The notes beneath the pieces are model-generated. The model saw nothing but the letters and a program-made list of their open reading frames with translations. It was not told the origin of the DNA and did not search any database. The translations under genes were made by a program, and so were the position numbers. A DNA stretch of 13,068 nucleotides from Saccharimonas sp963542675 (GTDB taxonomy: Bacteria; Patescibacteriota; Saccharimonadia; Saccharimonadales; Saccharimonadaceae): NCBI GenBank assembly GCA_963542675.1, contig CAUTXC010000026.1:1-13068 (forward strand), given 5' to 3'. Positions 1 to 5,825 of this stretch are shown here, one piece after another (position 1 is the first letter of the stretch; each line of letters starts with the position of its first letter).

Positions 1-633
1 ATTCGCGTTGATGACATCCGCTCGCTTCACACACTTACCCAGGGCAAGGCAATGGCTCGGCAATTTGTCATTATTGACGATGCCGACCGGATGACACCTG
101 CCGCCCAAAATGCCTTCCTTAAGCTCCTCGAAGAGCCACCCCACGCGCTTCATCTCATCCTCACCAGCCATCGACCTCAACGCTTGCTGGCAACAATTCG
201 CTCACGCGTCCAAACCGTCCGTATCATCCCACCTCAGCAAACCCAAACAGCTGCTCAACTTGGCCAGCTTGGCATTATTGACCCGACGCGCCGTGCCCAG
301 CTGCAGTTTATTGCGCAGCAGCAACCTGCGACAATCGCACGCTTGGTTGCCAATAGCGAGGAGTTTCGCACCATTGCTCTGGCAATGACCGATGCGCGTC
401 AGTATATCACTGGTGCTACCCGCCAACGCATCGTGATTGGGCAGCGCTATAGCCACGATCGAGCTCGTGCATTGCTCTTACTTGAGTGTGTGTTGCACAT
501 TATATGGCATACACTTCGGACGCAACCATCGCAGCAGCTGCTTACCCAGGCAGAACATATCGCACGCGCACACGAGCGCATTACTGCCAATGCCAGCGTG
601 CGGATTCAGCTGCTGGCATGTGGTATACTATAA
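1..633 (+). CDS. holB: DNA polymerase III subunit delta' (3' part, 5' end outside window)
   Basis: The open frame runs from base 1 to the TAA at 631-633 (210 codons seen) and is cut on the left by the window edge, so the ATG at 52 is internal. The delta' subunit is part of the clamp-loader complex that loads the sliding clamp during replication. Visible family features: an IRVDDIRSL segment, then VIIDDADRM (Walker B-like), AQNAFLKLLEEPP, a sensor-1-like LILTSHRP stretch, and TIRSRVQ, which corresponds to the TIxSRCQ motif of clamp-loader AAA+ subunits with Cys replaced by Val. The Walker A region would lie upstream. The C-terminal part is short and divergent, as is common in delta' proteins. 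The last codons (Gly-Ile-Leu-stop) contain the -10 box of the next gene. A DnaX-type protein is the alternative, but the short C-terminus and the LLEEPP context favour delta'. Confidence 0.85.
   Translation: MRVDDIRSLHTLTQGKAMARQFVIIDDADRMTPAAQNAFLKLLEEPPHALHLILTSHRPQRLLATIRSRVQTVRIIPPQQTQTAAQLGQLGIIDPTRRAQLQFIAQQQPATIARLVANSEEFRTIALAMTDARQYITGATRQRIVIGQRYSHDRARALLLLECVLHIIWHTLRTQPSQQLLTQAEHIARAHERITANASVRIQLLACGIL
621..629 (+). promoter_or_regulatory. Extended -10 promoter of the TPR protein gene, inside the end of holB
   Basis: TGGTATACT is an extended -10 (TG-n-TATACT). The TATACT at 624-629 is followed by exactly six bases and then the ATG at 636, so the predicted transcript begins at or next to the start codon. 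No Shine-Dalgarno sequence fits in that gap. No clear -35 hexamer is visible. It overlaps the final codons and stop of holB. Confidence 0.6.
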
Positions 634-635
634 CT

Positions 636-1520
636 ATGTATGGATTATTATTGGTAGCCTGCGCTGGTGCCTTTGCCTTGTGGCAGCAGCAATCAGTTGC
701 CGAGACCACCTCACAATTACCAATGCGCCTCTCGGGTAAGCTTGACCGCCTGTGGGAGGTAGCTCAGGAGTCACTCCGCGATCGTCGTTATCTCCGCGCC
801 GAGAAGGCACTGCTCACGATTTTGCGGGTAGATGAGCGTAATGCAACCGCATATAATCGTCTTGGTATTTTATACGCCAAGCAGAAGGCCTTCGATGATG
901 CGATTGAGTGTTTTGAGATCGCTCAAAGCCTCGAGCCAAGCGCCTCGAGCTTGCATAACGTTGGCCTCATCTATTACGAAACCAAGCGCTACGACAAAGC
1001 TGCTCTCGCCTTTGAACAAGCACTGGCAATGGAGGACAAGCTCGCTGCCAGACATATTGCCTATGCCAAGGTGCAGGAAAAGCTCGGCCATAGTAAGAAA
1101 ATGCTAGAGTCACTTGAGCGAGCTGCCAAGCTAGAGCCTGGTACTCAAACATACCAGCTCCTGGCCGAAGGCTACGAACGAGCTGGCGACCACAAAAAAG
1201 CTCAGCGCATCCGCGCCAAGCTGCAACCCCGGCCTACCTCTGCGCAATCGCCACAGCACCAGCAGCACCGAGCACAACCAGAGCCTCGCCAGCAACCTCA
1301 GCAACGCATTACTGTGCCGTCTCAGCAGATAGAGCACCAACCTTCAGCGGCGTACCATCCACCAGCTGCATTGCCCGCTCCAGCAGCACCAGCGTATACT
1401 CAAGCACCTCCACAGCCACATGCTTACAGTCGACAGTCCGCTGCTGTTCATCCGCCAGCACGAGCTCCAATGCCCGCCAATCGCATTCAGCGCAGCACAC
1501 CACGCCGCATTACAATGTAG
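636..1520 (+). CDS. Membrane-anchored TPR-repeat protein with Pro/Gln-rich tail
   Basis: This 294-residue protein starts at the ATG two bases after the holB stop. An upstream in-frame start at 486 would run inside holB and lacks support. Residues 1-17 form a hydrophobic N-terminal segment (MYGLLLVACAGAFALW) that could be a signal anchor. Residues about 44-195 hold at least three tetratricopeptide-type helical repeats, recognised by patterns such as AYNRLGILYAKQKAFDDAIECFE and LHNVGLIYYETKRYDKAALAFEQAL spaced 34 residues apart. TPRs are protein-protein interaction scaffolds. Residues about 198-294 are low complexity, rich in Pro, Gln, Ala and His, probably disordered, ending in a basic RRITM. 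The likely role is an envelope-associated scaffold; the partner is not apparent. Its own promoter sits inside holB, so the two genes need not be co-regulated. Confidence 0.8.
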   Translation: MYGLLLVACAGAFALWQQQSVAETTSQLPMRLSGKLDRLWEVAQESLRDRRYLRAEKALLTILRVDERNATAYNRLGILYAKQKAFDDAIECFEIAQSLEPSASSLHNVGLIYYETKRYDKAALAFEQALAMEDKLAARHIAYAKVQEKLGHSKKMLESLERAAKLEPGTQTYQLLAEGYERAGDHKKAQRIRAKLQPRPTSAQSPQHQQHRAQPEPRQQPQQRITVPSQQIEHQPSAAYHPPAALPAPAAPAYTQAPPQPHAYSRQSAAVHPPARAPMPANRIQRSTPRRITM

Positions 1521-1563
1521 CGCCAAGCGGTAAAGGGTATAATAAGGGCTAAAGTACAATAAT

Positions 1564-1597
1564 AAGGCAGCAGTATGTATGCTGCCTTTGCCTTATT
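1564..1597 (+). terminator. Probable terminator after the TPR gene
   Basis: A 9-bp perfect stem (AAGGCAGCA 1564-1572 with TGCTGCCTT 1580-1588, loop of 7) lies 43 bases after the stop codon. The T tract after it is broken (TTGCCTTATTT), so it may be a weak intrinsic terminator. The reverse strand has a similarly weak T-rich flank. Confidence 0.5.
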
Positions 1598-1762
1598 TAC
1601 ATTATCAGGGCGGGGTTTCTCACTACGTAAGCCCTTTTGCTATTGATATATCACTATATTCATCACAAATATAACAATTACCACGCTTCCAATATTATTC
1701 TTACGACAGCCAATACAAAAGTGGGGAATAGGCCCTCACCAATTACAGCTATTACGTAATTG
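1598..1762. other. AT-rich intergenic stretch, no gene seen
   Basis: Together with its flanks this is a gap of 293 bases between the TPR gene and the tRNA genes. The only structure seen is an inverted repeat, CAATTAC 1740-1746 with GTAATTG 1756-1762, next to the tRNA terminator. No plausible ORF or RNA gene was recognised. Confidence 0.5.
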
Positions 1763-1800
1763 CAAAAAAACAAAAAAGACCTCCTCCTTAAGAAAGTCTT
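1763..1800 (-). terminator. Intrinsic terminator of the tRNA-Tyr/tRNA-Thr unit
   Basis: Read on the minus strand, bases 1800 to 1776 fold into a 10-bp stem with a 5-base loop (three G-U pairs), followed by a T tract of TTTTTTGTTTTTTT. It begins 14 bases after the 3' CCA of tRNA-Thr. Confidence 0.85.
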
Positions 1801-1813
1801 CGCGATATACGTA

Positions 1814-1890
1814 TGGAGCCGCTTTACGGATTCGAACCGTAGACCTACTGTTTACAAAACAGTTGCTCTGACCAGCTGAGCTAAAGCGGC
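1814..1890 (-). tRNA. tRNA-Thr (anticodon TGT)
   Basis: The minus strand gives a complete 77-nt cloverleaf: acceptor GCCGCTT pairs with AAGCGGC, D stem GCTC/GAGC, anticodon stem ACTGT/ACAGT with loop TTTGTAA (anticodon TGT, reads ACA), T arm TACGG-TTCGAAT-CCGTA, discriminator T and encoded CCA. It lies five bases downstream of tRNA-Tyr, and both are transcribed from the promoter at 2006-2033. Confidence 0.97.
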
Positions 1891-1895
1891 AGAAA

Positions 1896-1980
1896 TGGTA
1901 CCGGAGGTAGGACTCGAACCTACGAAGCTAAAAAGCGGGAGATTTACAGTCTCCTGTCATTGCCACTAGACGACTCCGGC
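1896..1980 (-). tRNA. tRNA-Tyr (anticodon GTA)
   Basis: This 85-nt class II tRNA on the minus strand has a long variable arm. The anticodon stem GGAGA/TCTCC encloses loop CTGTAAA (anticodon GTA). The T arm is GTAGG-TTCGAGT-CCTAC, the discriminator is A and CCA is encoded. The acceptor stem GCCGGAG/CTCCGGT begins with a G1-U72 wobble, while the other six pairs are Watson-Crick. It is first in a two-tRNA transcript with tRNA-Thr(TGT). Confidence 0.96.
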
Positions 1981-2005
1981 AAATAAAATGAACTAACTGT
2001 GAATT

Positions 2006-2033
2006 AGTATAGCAAATTTTTCGCCAATGTCAA
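2006..2033 (-). promoter_or_regulatory. Promoter of the tRNA-Tyr/tRNA-Thr unit
   Basis: On the minus strand: TTGACA (2033-2028), a 16-base spacer ending in TGC, then TATACT (2011-2006). It is a consensus -35 plus extended -10. The predicted start is near 1999, about 19 bases before the tRNA-Tyr 5' end. Confidence 0.85.
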
Positions 2034-2107
2034 AGTGCGAAAAACACAAATCACACGATCTCTTACGATCATGCAGCGTACCTCTGTTAATAAAAGGGGT
2101 TTTGCGA

Positions 2108-2113
2108 TATACT
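2108..2113 (+). promoter_or_regulatory. -10 box of the gene at 2121
   Basis: TATACT ends seven bases before the ATG at 2121, with no Shine-Dalgarno sequence between, predicting a leaderless transcript. The -35 region (near TGTTAA, 2085-2090) is poor. Confidence 0.5.
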
Positions 2114-2120
2114 GCACTCT

Positions 2121-2858
2121 ATGACAAAAAAATATTTCGATCATATTCTTATTGCCGCTACGCTCGATAGGCCGCCACAGGCTCGTCACGTACGAGAAGA
2201 TTACCAGCCAACCGAGTGGCCAATATCAGAGGAAGAGCTCCGCAGACATCCTCTTATACCACTTTTTCCATCCCTTGTTGTGCGAAAGGATAGCGAGGTG
2301 GATACTAGACGGTGCGACAAAATCGCCAACCATGTCGAGCAACTTGCCCGCGACCTCACACCATTTACCGTGCAATGGGGTCGCGAGGTAGAGATGAGTG
2401 GGTCCGCAAAAAGCCCTCTCTACGCCAAGGAAATCACTCATGGCCGTGATAAAATCCTCGCCATCCGCAATGCACTTGGCTGTCTAGCTATGGAGTTGGA
2501 GATACTTCATAATGCGCCCAGCTCACTGCTATATGCTCAGTATAAGCCAGGTAACTCACTAATGTCGTCGACCATAAGAGAAAAACAAATCGACTTTATT
2601 AGCATATTTACTACTCGCTCCTACGATAAATCGAATTCTCTCGGTGGTAGCCCTCGGTCAATCACCCGGTGCGACTATCCACTTGGCCTATACTGCACTC
2701 CACGATCATCAATTGAGTCTTATAGAGACGACTATCCAATAACCACAGCGGCAGCTTATGGCTTAGCCGAAGTTACGCCTCCGCAGCTAAGCCGTCACCA
2801 AGCACCAACCCCAACGGGTCGTGTCTATCGGCTACCACGTCACCGTCGGCCGGTCTAA
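2121..2858 (+). CDS. Hypothetical protein, weakly 2H-phosphoesterase-like
   Basis: A 245-residue soluble protein that I do not recognise with confidence. The start is chosen because a TATACT box sits seven bases upstream and no earlier in-frame ATG is supported. Residues 42-123 have the rhythm of LigT/2'-5' RNA ligase-like (2H) proteins: HPLIPLFPSLVVRKD, then a helical stretch ending PFTVQWGREVEMSG, then SPLYAKEITHGRDKILAIRNAL. The usual catalytic HxT/S motifs are not seen; the places where they could fall read PSLVV (50-54) and DFISIF (158-163). If the match is real, the enzyme is probably inactive or altered. Residues about 170-245 are Ser/Arg/Pro-rich and look disordered. It lies between two minus-strand tRNA units, on the opposite strand. 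A lineage-specific protein of another fold is equally possible. Confidence 0.6.
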   Translation: MTKKYFDHILIAATLDRPPQARHVREDYQPTEWPISEEELRRHPLIPLFPSLVVRKDSEVDTRRCDKIANHVEQLARDLTPFTVQWGREVEMSGSAKSPLYAKEITHGRDKILAIRNALGCLAMELEILHNAPSSLLYAQYKPGNSLMSSTIREKQIDFISIFTTRSYDKSNSLGGSPRSITRCDYPLGLYCTPRSSIESYRDDYPITTAAAYGLAEVTPPQLSRHQAPTPTGRVYRLPRHRRPV

Positions 2859-2949
2859 ACTCGTTTCTGATGGTACTCGGCAAGGAAGGGGGGCTTCTCG
2901 CCATATATTTCAGCGAGCGAAAAACATCCTCACTATCCTCACTACCAGT

Positions 2950-2983
2950 CAACAACAAAGATCACCCCAGCAATGGGGTGATC
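2950..2983 (-). terminator. Intrinsic terminator of tRNA-Thr(GGT)
   Basis: A perfect 9-bp stem (GATCACCCC 2960-2968 with GGGGTGATC 2975-2983, loop of 6) is followed on the minus strand by TTTGTTGTTG. It lies 14 bases after the tRNA 3' end. Plus-strand transcripts of the gene ending at 2858 could also read into it, but the T-rich side favours the minus strand. Confidence 0.75.
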
Positions 2984-2997
2984 AACAAATTCAGCCA

Positions 2998-3073
2998 TGG
3001 AGCCACGATCGGGGCTTGAACCCGAGACCTCATCCTTACCATGGATGCGCTCTACCAACTGAGCTATCGCGGC
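2998..3073 (-). tRNA. tRNA-Thr (anticodon GGT)
   Basis: A complete 76-nt minus-strand cloverleaf: acceptor GCCGCGA/TCGTGGC with one G-U pair, D arm GCTC/GAGC, anticodon stem CATCC/GGATG with loop ATGGTAA (anticodon GGT, reads ACC and ACU), T arm with TTCAAGC loop, discriminator T, encoded CCA. It is a single-gene unit with its own promoter and terminator. Confidence 0.97.
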
Positions 3074-3083
3074 ATTACTTGGT

Positions 3084-3112
3084 ATTCTACCATACGAGGT
3101 ACGTACCAGCAA
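3084..3112 (-). promoter_or_regulatory. Promoter of tRNA-Thr(GGT)
   Basis: On the minus strand: TTGCTG (3112-3107), a 17-base spacer, TAGAAT (3089-3084). The predicted start is near 3077, four bases before the tRNA 5' end. Confidence 0.7.
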
Positions 3113-3314
3113 GCCTCACTGCTTTGGTTCTTGATATGCTCGTTTTGCCAGCACACTCACCCTTACTCTTCGCTGCTTCGTCTATAGAGCGTGCGAGGTT
3201 CTACCAGTGGTCAGCCTACCTCATATAGCATCTATAACTTAGCTTTTTGTGCCATACTCAATGTCACAATTGGGGAGGTTATGATACGTCTATATATAAT
3301 TCTCCTAGAATCCA

Positions 3315-3344
3315 TTGACAAATGGGGGTATTCGTGGCTACAAT
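3315..3344 (+). promoter_or_regulatory. Promoter-like TTGACA-N18-TACAAT, upstream of the GT-like gene
   Basis: A consensus -35 (3315-3320) and a good -10 (3339-3344) with an 18-base spacer predict a start near 3351. This is 93 bases ahead of the ATG at 3444 and just before an inverted repeat. Confidence 0.55.
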
Positions 3345-3353
3345 ACATATTGT

Positions 3354-3382
3354 CTATCGTTTGAGCGATCTCTTGTCGATAG
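3354..3382 (+). repeat. Inverted repeat at the predicted transcript 5' end
   Basis: CTATCG (3354-3359) pairs with CGATAG (3377-3382). Inside it, GAG (3363-3365) can pair with CTC (3370-3372) around CGAT. If transcription begins near 3351 this is a 5' stem-loop of the leader RNA. Confidence 0.4.
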
Positions 3383-3387
3383 AGTGT

Positions 3388-3414
3388 TTGTACGATAAAG
3401 TTTCGTGTTAGAAT
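3388..3414 (+). promoter_or_regulatory. Second promoter-like signal, closer to the GT-like gene
   Basis: TTGTAC (3388-3393), a 15-base spacer ending in TGT, then TAGAAT (3409-3414), an extended -10 form. The predicted start near 3421 would give a leader of about 23 bases containing the Shine-Dalgarno sequence AAAGAGGAG (3432-3440). Confidence 0.5.
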
Positions 3415-3443
3415 AAGGATAACCATTAAATAAAGAGGAGTCT

Positions 3444-5201
3444 ATGGCAATGGCTGGTTTTATGCAGTGTATGGAAGTAATCGACAGGTATCGGTGGTGG
3501 ATCGGGGGAGTGATATTCCTCATGATCGCCCTGAGTTGGTGGCTTCGTGTGGTAAGTGCTCGCAAGAACAAAACCTACACTGCAACACTCCGCAAAAAAT
3601 ACGCAGTCTTGGTTGTTGCTGAGGATGAAGACCCTGAGGTCTTCGAGAGCTGCCTCGCGAGCATCAAAGAGCATAGCAAGCCAACCCAGCTGCTTGTCTC
3701 GATCAACGATGCGTTACACGCTCACCAGTCTCTCAGAGCGATCGCCAAAGAATACGCAACAACGGTGGTCGAGCAGCCTGAGGTGATGAGCTACGACGCG
3801 CAGCTTGCCTCGCTGATCGAAAAAGTGCGGCGTGTAAGCCTTGTGGTTGTCACAACCCCGCGTGCACGCTGGACACCATCGACAATTAACCTCCTTTTAC
3901 CCTTTGCCGAGCCAACTATTGGGCTCGTTAGTGGCCGCCAACAGTACACTGGTGGGGCGACGCTTTCTCAGCGAATCAGCAGTTGGCTCATTGATATGCA
4001 GCAACGTGTTATTTTGCCCATGCAGAGCCGCCGCGGCCAGGCTTATGCTATAACAAGCGACACCTTTGCCATTCGGCTTGAGCTGCTTAAGCACGTTACC
4101 CAGAGCAGTGCAGTAGCGCAGCCATGTGCCGCGCATCATCCATCAAGTATCGCACTGTCTCTGCCTTCACAACACCATGCAGCCTACCAGCACAGTGCTC
4201 TCACGCAGATCAACCACCCGGCAGAGCTCTACCGGATTGCAAGCAGCTATACCCAGTTGAGTCGCGCCGCCTATTGGCAACTCTGGCATCAGCACACACG
4301 TATCTGGCAAGCAGGGCTACTTGTCTGGCTTACGCACATTGGCTTTTGCTTTGCGAGCTTGCTCTATCTTGGGGCGCTGATCGTGCTTAGTAGCACGCTC
4401 ATCAACAACCTATACAGCACCCTGACTGGAGCCGCGACTACCGCAACGCTCTGGAGCAGTGTAACGATCCTTGGGCTCGTGCTTGGCTGGCTTATATGGC
4501 AGGCCGTGCGCAATATTCCACACCTTAAGCATCACCCACGCGACCTATGGCTCCTGCCACTCTATCTTCCTATCGCTGGTAGCCTCGCGCTCACAAGCAA
4601 ACTATGGGCGCTTGTTACACTCACTCGTCACCACGCACCTGCTCCATCGAGCGCACTTCGTCAATATGCAACTGGTCTCGCGGCAATTGTCCTGCTGCTC
4701 ATTACAGTGCCACTCGCATATGTTGTGGCAATGATCCCAGCTCAGCAACCACAAGAAGCTCCGCACCGCCCTGCGCAAACTGCTCCACAGCCGCAGCAGC
4801 AACGTGATAATCGCGGCAATACAGACAAGAAGCAAGCTAGCCGCCCAGCAACTACCTCTAGTCAATCGCAAGCGCAGCACACTCCAGTTCGTTCTGAGAA
4901 GAAGGAGCAGGCTACCACACCAGAGCAAAAGCCAATTATGCTGACTGCCCAAGATGGTGACTCACAGTCGCTTTTGGCACGGCGCTTCATCAAGAGCCAC
5001 CATCAAGCTCAGCAGCTTAACCCTGCGCAGGCGGCATATGCCGAGAATCGCTTGGTAGCCTTGATGGGGCAGCGTGATGACATTGACAGTGGCGAGACCT
5101 TCACGGTGAGCAGTTCGCAGCTTGCTACGGTTGTTGCCGAGGCCCAAGCGCTCAGTGCTGACGAGCAGGCTAACTGGGCAGCCTATGCTGCTACTGAATA
5201 G
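3444..5201 (+). CDS. Membrane protein: degenerate GT2-like domain plus C-terminal LysM-like domain
   Basis: The protein has 585 residues. The start at 3444 follows AAAGAGGAG with only three bases between; ATG 3450 is a reasonable alternative with better spacing. Order: membrane helix (about 17-37); a region resembling a GT-A family 2 glycosyltransferase (about 53-270; YAVLVVAEDEDPEVFESCL at the start, and PTIGLVSGRQQYTGG where family members have a conserved VTG-type strand); membrane helices near 290-320, 335-355, 367-394 and 408-431; a Pro/Gln-rich linker (432-495); and a C-terminal domain (498-585) opening with LTAQDGDSQSLLARR and containing ETFTVSSSQL, which recalls LysM-like modules. The DxD position reads TTPRARW, so the acidic metal-binding residues appear lost and glycosyl transfer is doubtful. 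A cell-envelope role is inferred. It stands alone between tRNA-Thr and rpmG. Confidence 0.65.
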   Translation: MAMAGFMQCMEVIDRYRWWIGGVIFLMIALSWWLRVVSARKNKTYTATLRKKYAVLVVAEDEDPEVFESCLASIKEHSKPTQLLVSINDALHAHQSLRAIAKEYATTVVEQPEVMSYDAQLASLIEKVRRVSLVVVTTPRARWTPSTINLLLPFAEPTIGLVSGRQQYTGGATLSQRISSWLIDMQQRVILPMQSRRGQAYAITSDTFAIRLELLKHVTQSSAVAQPCAAHHPSSIALSLPSQHHAAYQHSALTQINHPAELYRIASSYTQLSRAAYWQLWHQHTRIWQAGLLVWLTHIGFCFASLLYLGALIVLSSTLINNLYSTLTGAATTATLWSSVTILGLVLGWLIWQAVRNIPHLKHHPRDLWLLPLYLPIAGSLALTSKLWALVTLTRHHAPAPSSALRQYATGLAAIVLLLITVPLAYVVAMIPAQQPQEAPHRPAQTAPQPQQQRDNRGNTDKKQASRPATTSSQSQAQHTPVRSEKKEQATTPEQKPIMLTAQDGDSQSLLARRFIKSHHQAQQLNPAQAAYAENRLVALMGQRDDIDSGETFTVSSSQLATVVAEAQALSADEQANWAAYAATE

Positions 5202-5238
5202 CAAATCCTCATCGCCACTAGCATTACACCATGGGCTA

Positions 5239-5247
5239 TGCTATAAT
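5239..5247 (+). promoter_or_regulatory. Extended -10 promoter of rpmG
   Basis: TGCTATAAT is a consensus extended -10. The predicted start near 5254 gives a leader of about 31 bases before the ATG at 5285, unlike the leaderless genes in this window. Confidence 0.75.
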
Positions 5248-5284
5248 CAACCAAGATGTTTTATAAAATCTAACGAGTAAAGAA

Positions 5285-5494
5285 ATGGCAAAGAAGAACA
5301 ATACCAAGCGAAAGATTATTGCTCTCGTGAGCAACCTCACCAAGCACCGTACCTACGTAACACGTAAGAACACGATGAACACTCCAGATAAGCTTGTTCT
5401 GCGTAAGTATGACCCGATCGCTCGTCGGCATGCTACCTACACTGAGACAAAGAAATCGCTCGGCCGCAACGAGGTCAAGCCGCGCAAAGGCTAG
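5285..5494 (+). CDS. rpmG: 50S ribosomal protein bL33
   Basis: The 69-residue basic protein matches bL33: IIALVSNLTKHRTYVTRKN, then NTPDKLVLRKYDPIARRH and YTETK. Where zinc-binding forms have CxxC pairs (as in KYCPRC), this one has YDPIAR and no cysteines, so it is the zinc-independent (C-) type. It is longer than the roughly 50-55 residues usual for the family because of a basic C-terminal tail (KKSLGRNEVKPRKG). bL33 lies near the tRNA exit site of the large subunit. The gene has its own promoter and terminator and is a single transcript, although in many bacteria it is next to tRNA-Trp and secE. Confidence 0.93.
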   Translation: MAKKNNTKRKIIALVSNLTKHRTYVTRKNTMNTPDKLVLRKYDPIARRHATYTETKKSLGRNEVKPRKG

Positions 5495-5513
5495 TCTTAT
5501 CGCAATAATAATC

Positions 5514-5546
5514 AAAACAGCATTCAGTCACGAATGCTGTTTTTTG
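5514..5546 (+). terminator. Intrinsic terminator of rpmG
   Basis: A stem of about 12 bp (AAAACAGCATTC 5514-5525 with GAATGCTGTTTT from 5532, loop of 6) runs into six T residues (5540-5545). It begins 20 bases after the stop codon. Confidence 0.9.
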
Positions 5547-5825
5547 TGCCAGCAATCAATTGCAAGAATTAGTATAGCGACCGGTGCGGTTCTATGATCG
5601 ATTGTTTCCGTTTTACTACCTAAGTCTCTGCTTTTCTGCGTCAGTTTTTACTCACTATTTTATTTGAGTGACGTTCCTAAAGGATTACCGCTAAACCTAG
5701 CAAATTCTTAATCATCAGCGTAAGCGACAGGCTTTAAGTAGCATCACCGCTTACTGCATTCTTAAGGAAAGCAAGAAGAGAGAAGGGGGCATAAAAAACT
5801 ATCATTCAGGTTTCAGTGCTCAAGA
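5547..5825. other. Intergenic region with repeats, no gene seen
   Basis: Between the rpmG terminator and the stop of the minus-strand gene at 5826 no convincing ORF is present on either strand. Visible structure: GTAAGCG (5720-5726) pairs with CGCTTAC (5748-5754), the direct repeat ATTCTTAA occurs just outside both arms (starting near 5704 and 5759), and TCACT/AGTGA form a small AT-looped inverted repeat near 5652-5671. An A tract at about 5794-5799 gives a T run after the minus-strand gene, but no strong hairpin precedes it. Confidence 0.45.

Larger units (their letters stand above)
3113..3443. other. Intergenic region with two promoter-like signals, no gene
   Basis: With its flanks this leaves 370 bases between tRNA-Thr(GGT) and the next gene. 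Only short, unsupported ORFs occur. The right half carries two plus-strand promoters (listed separately) and a stem-loop. The left half (3113-3300) shows nothing I can name. Confidence 0.5.

Noticed and set aside
1981..2997. A tRNA-Gly gene between tRNA-Tyr and tRNA-Thr(GGT), as in E. coli
   Set aside because: No T-loop or acceptor pattern was found on either strand in this interval.
2821..3228. 135-residue plus-strand ORF
   Set aside because: It runs antisense through the whole tRNA-Thr(GGT) gene, its terminator and promoter, and overlaps the end of the gene at 2121; no start signal.
4602..4952. 116-residue minus-strand ORF
   Set aside because: Shadow of the GT-like gene's last membrane helix and Pro/Gln linker; Leu/Trp/Cys-rich composition is typical of antisense reading.
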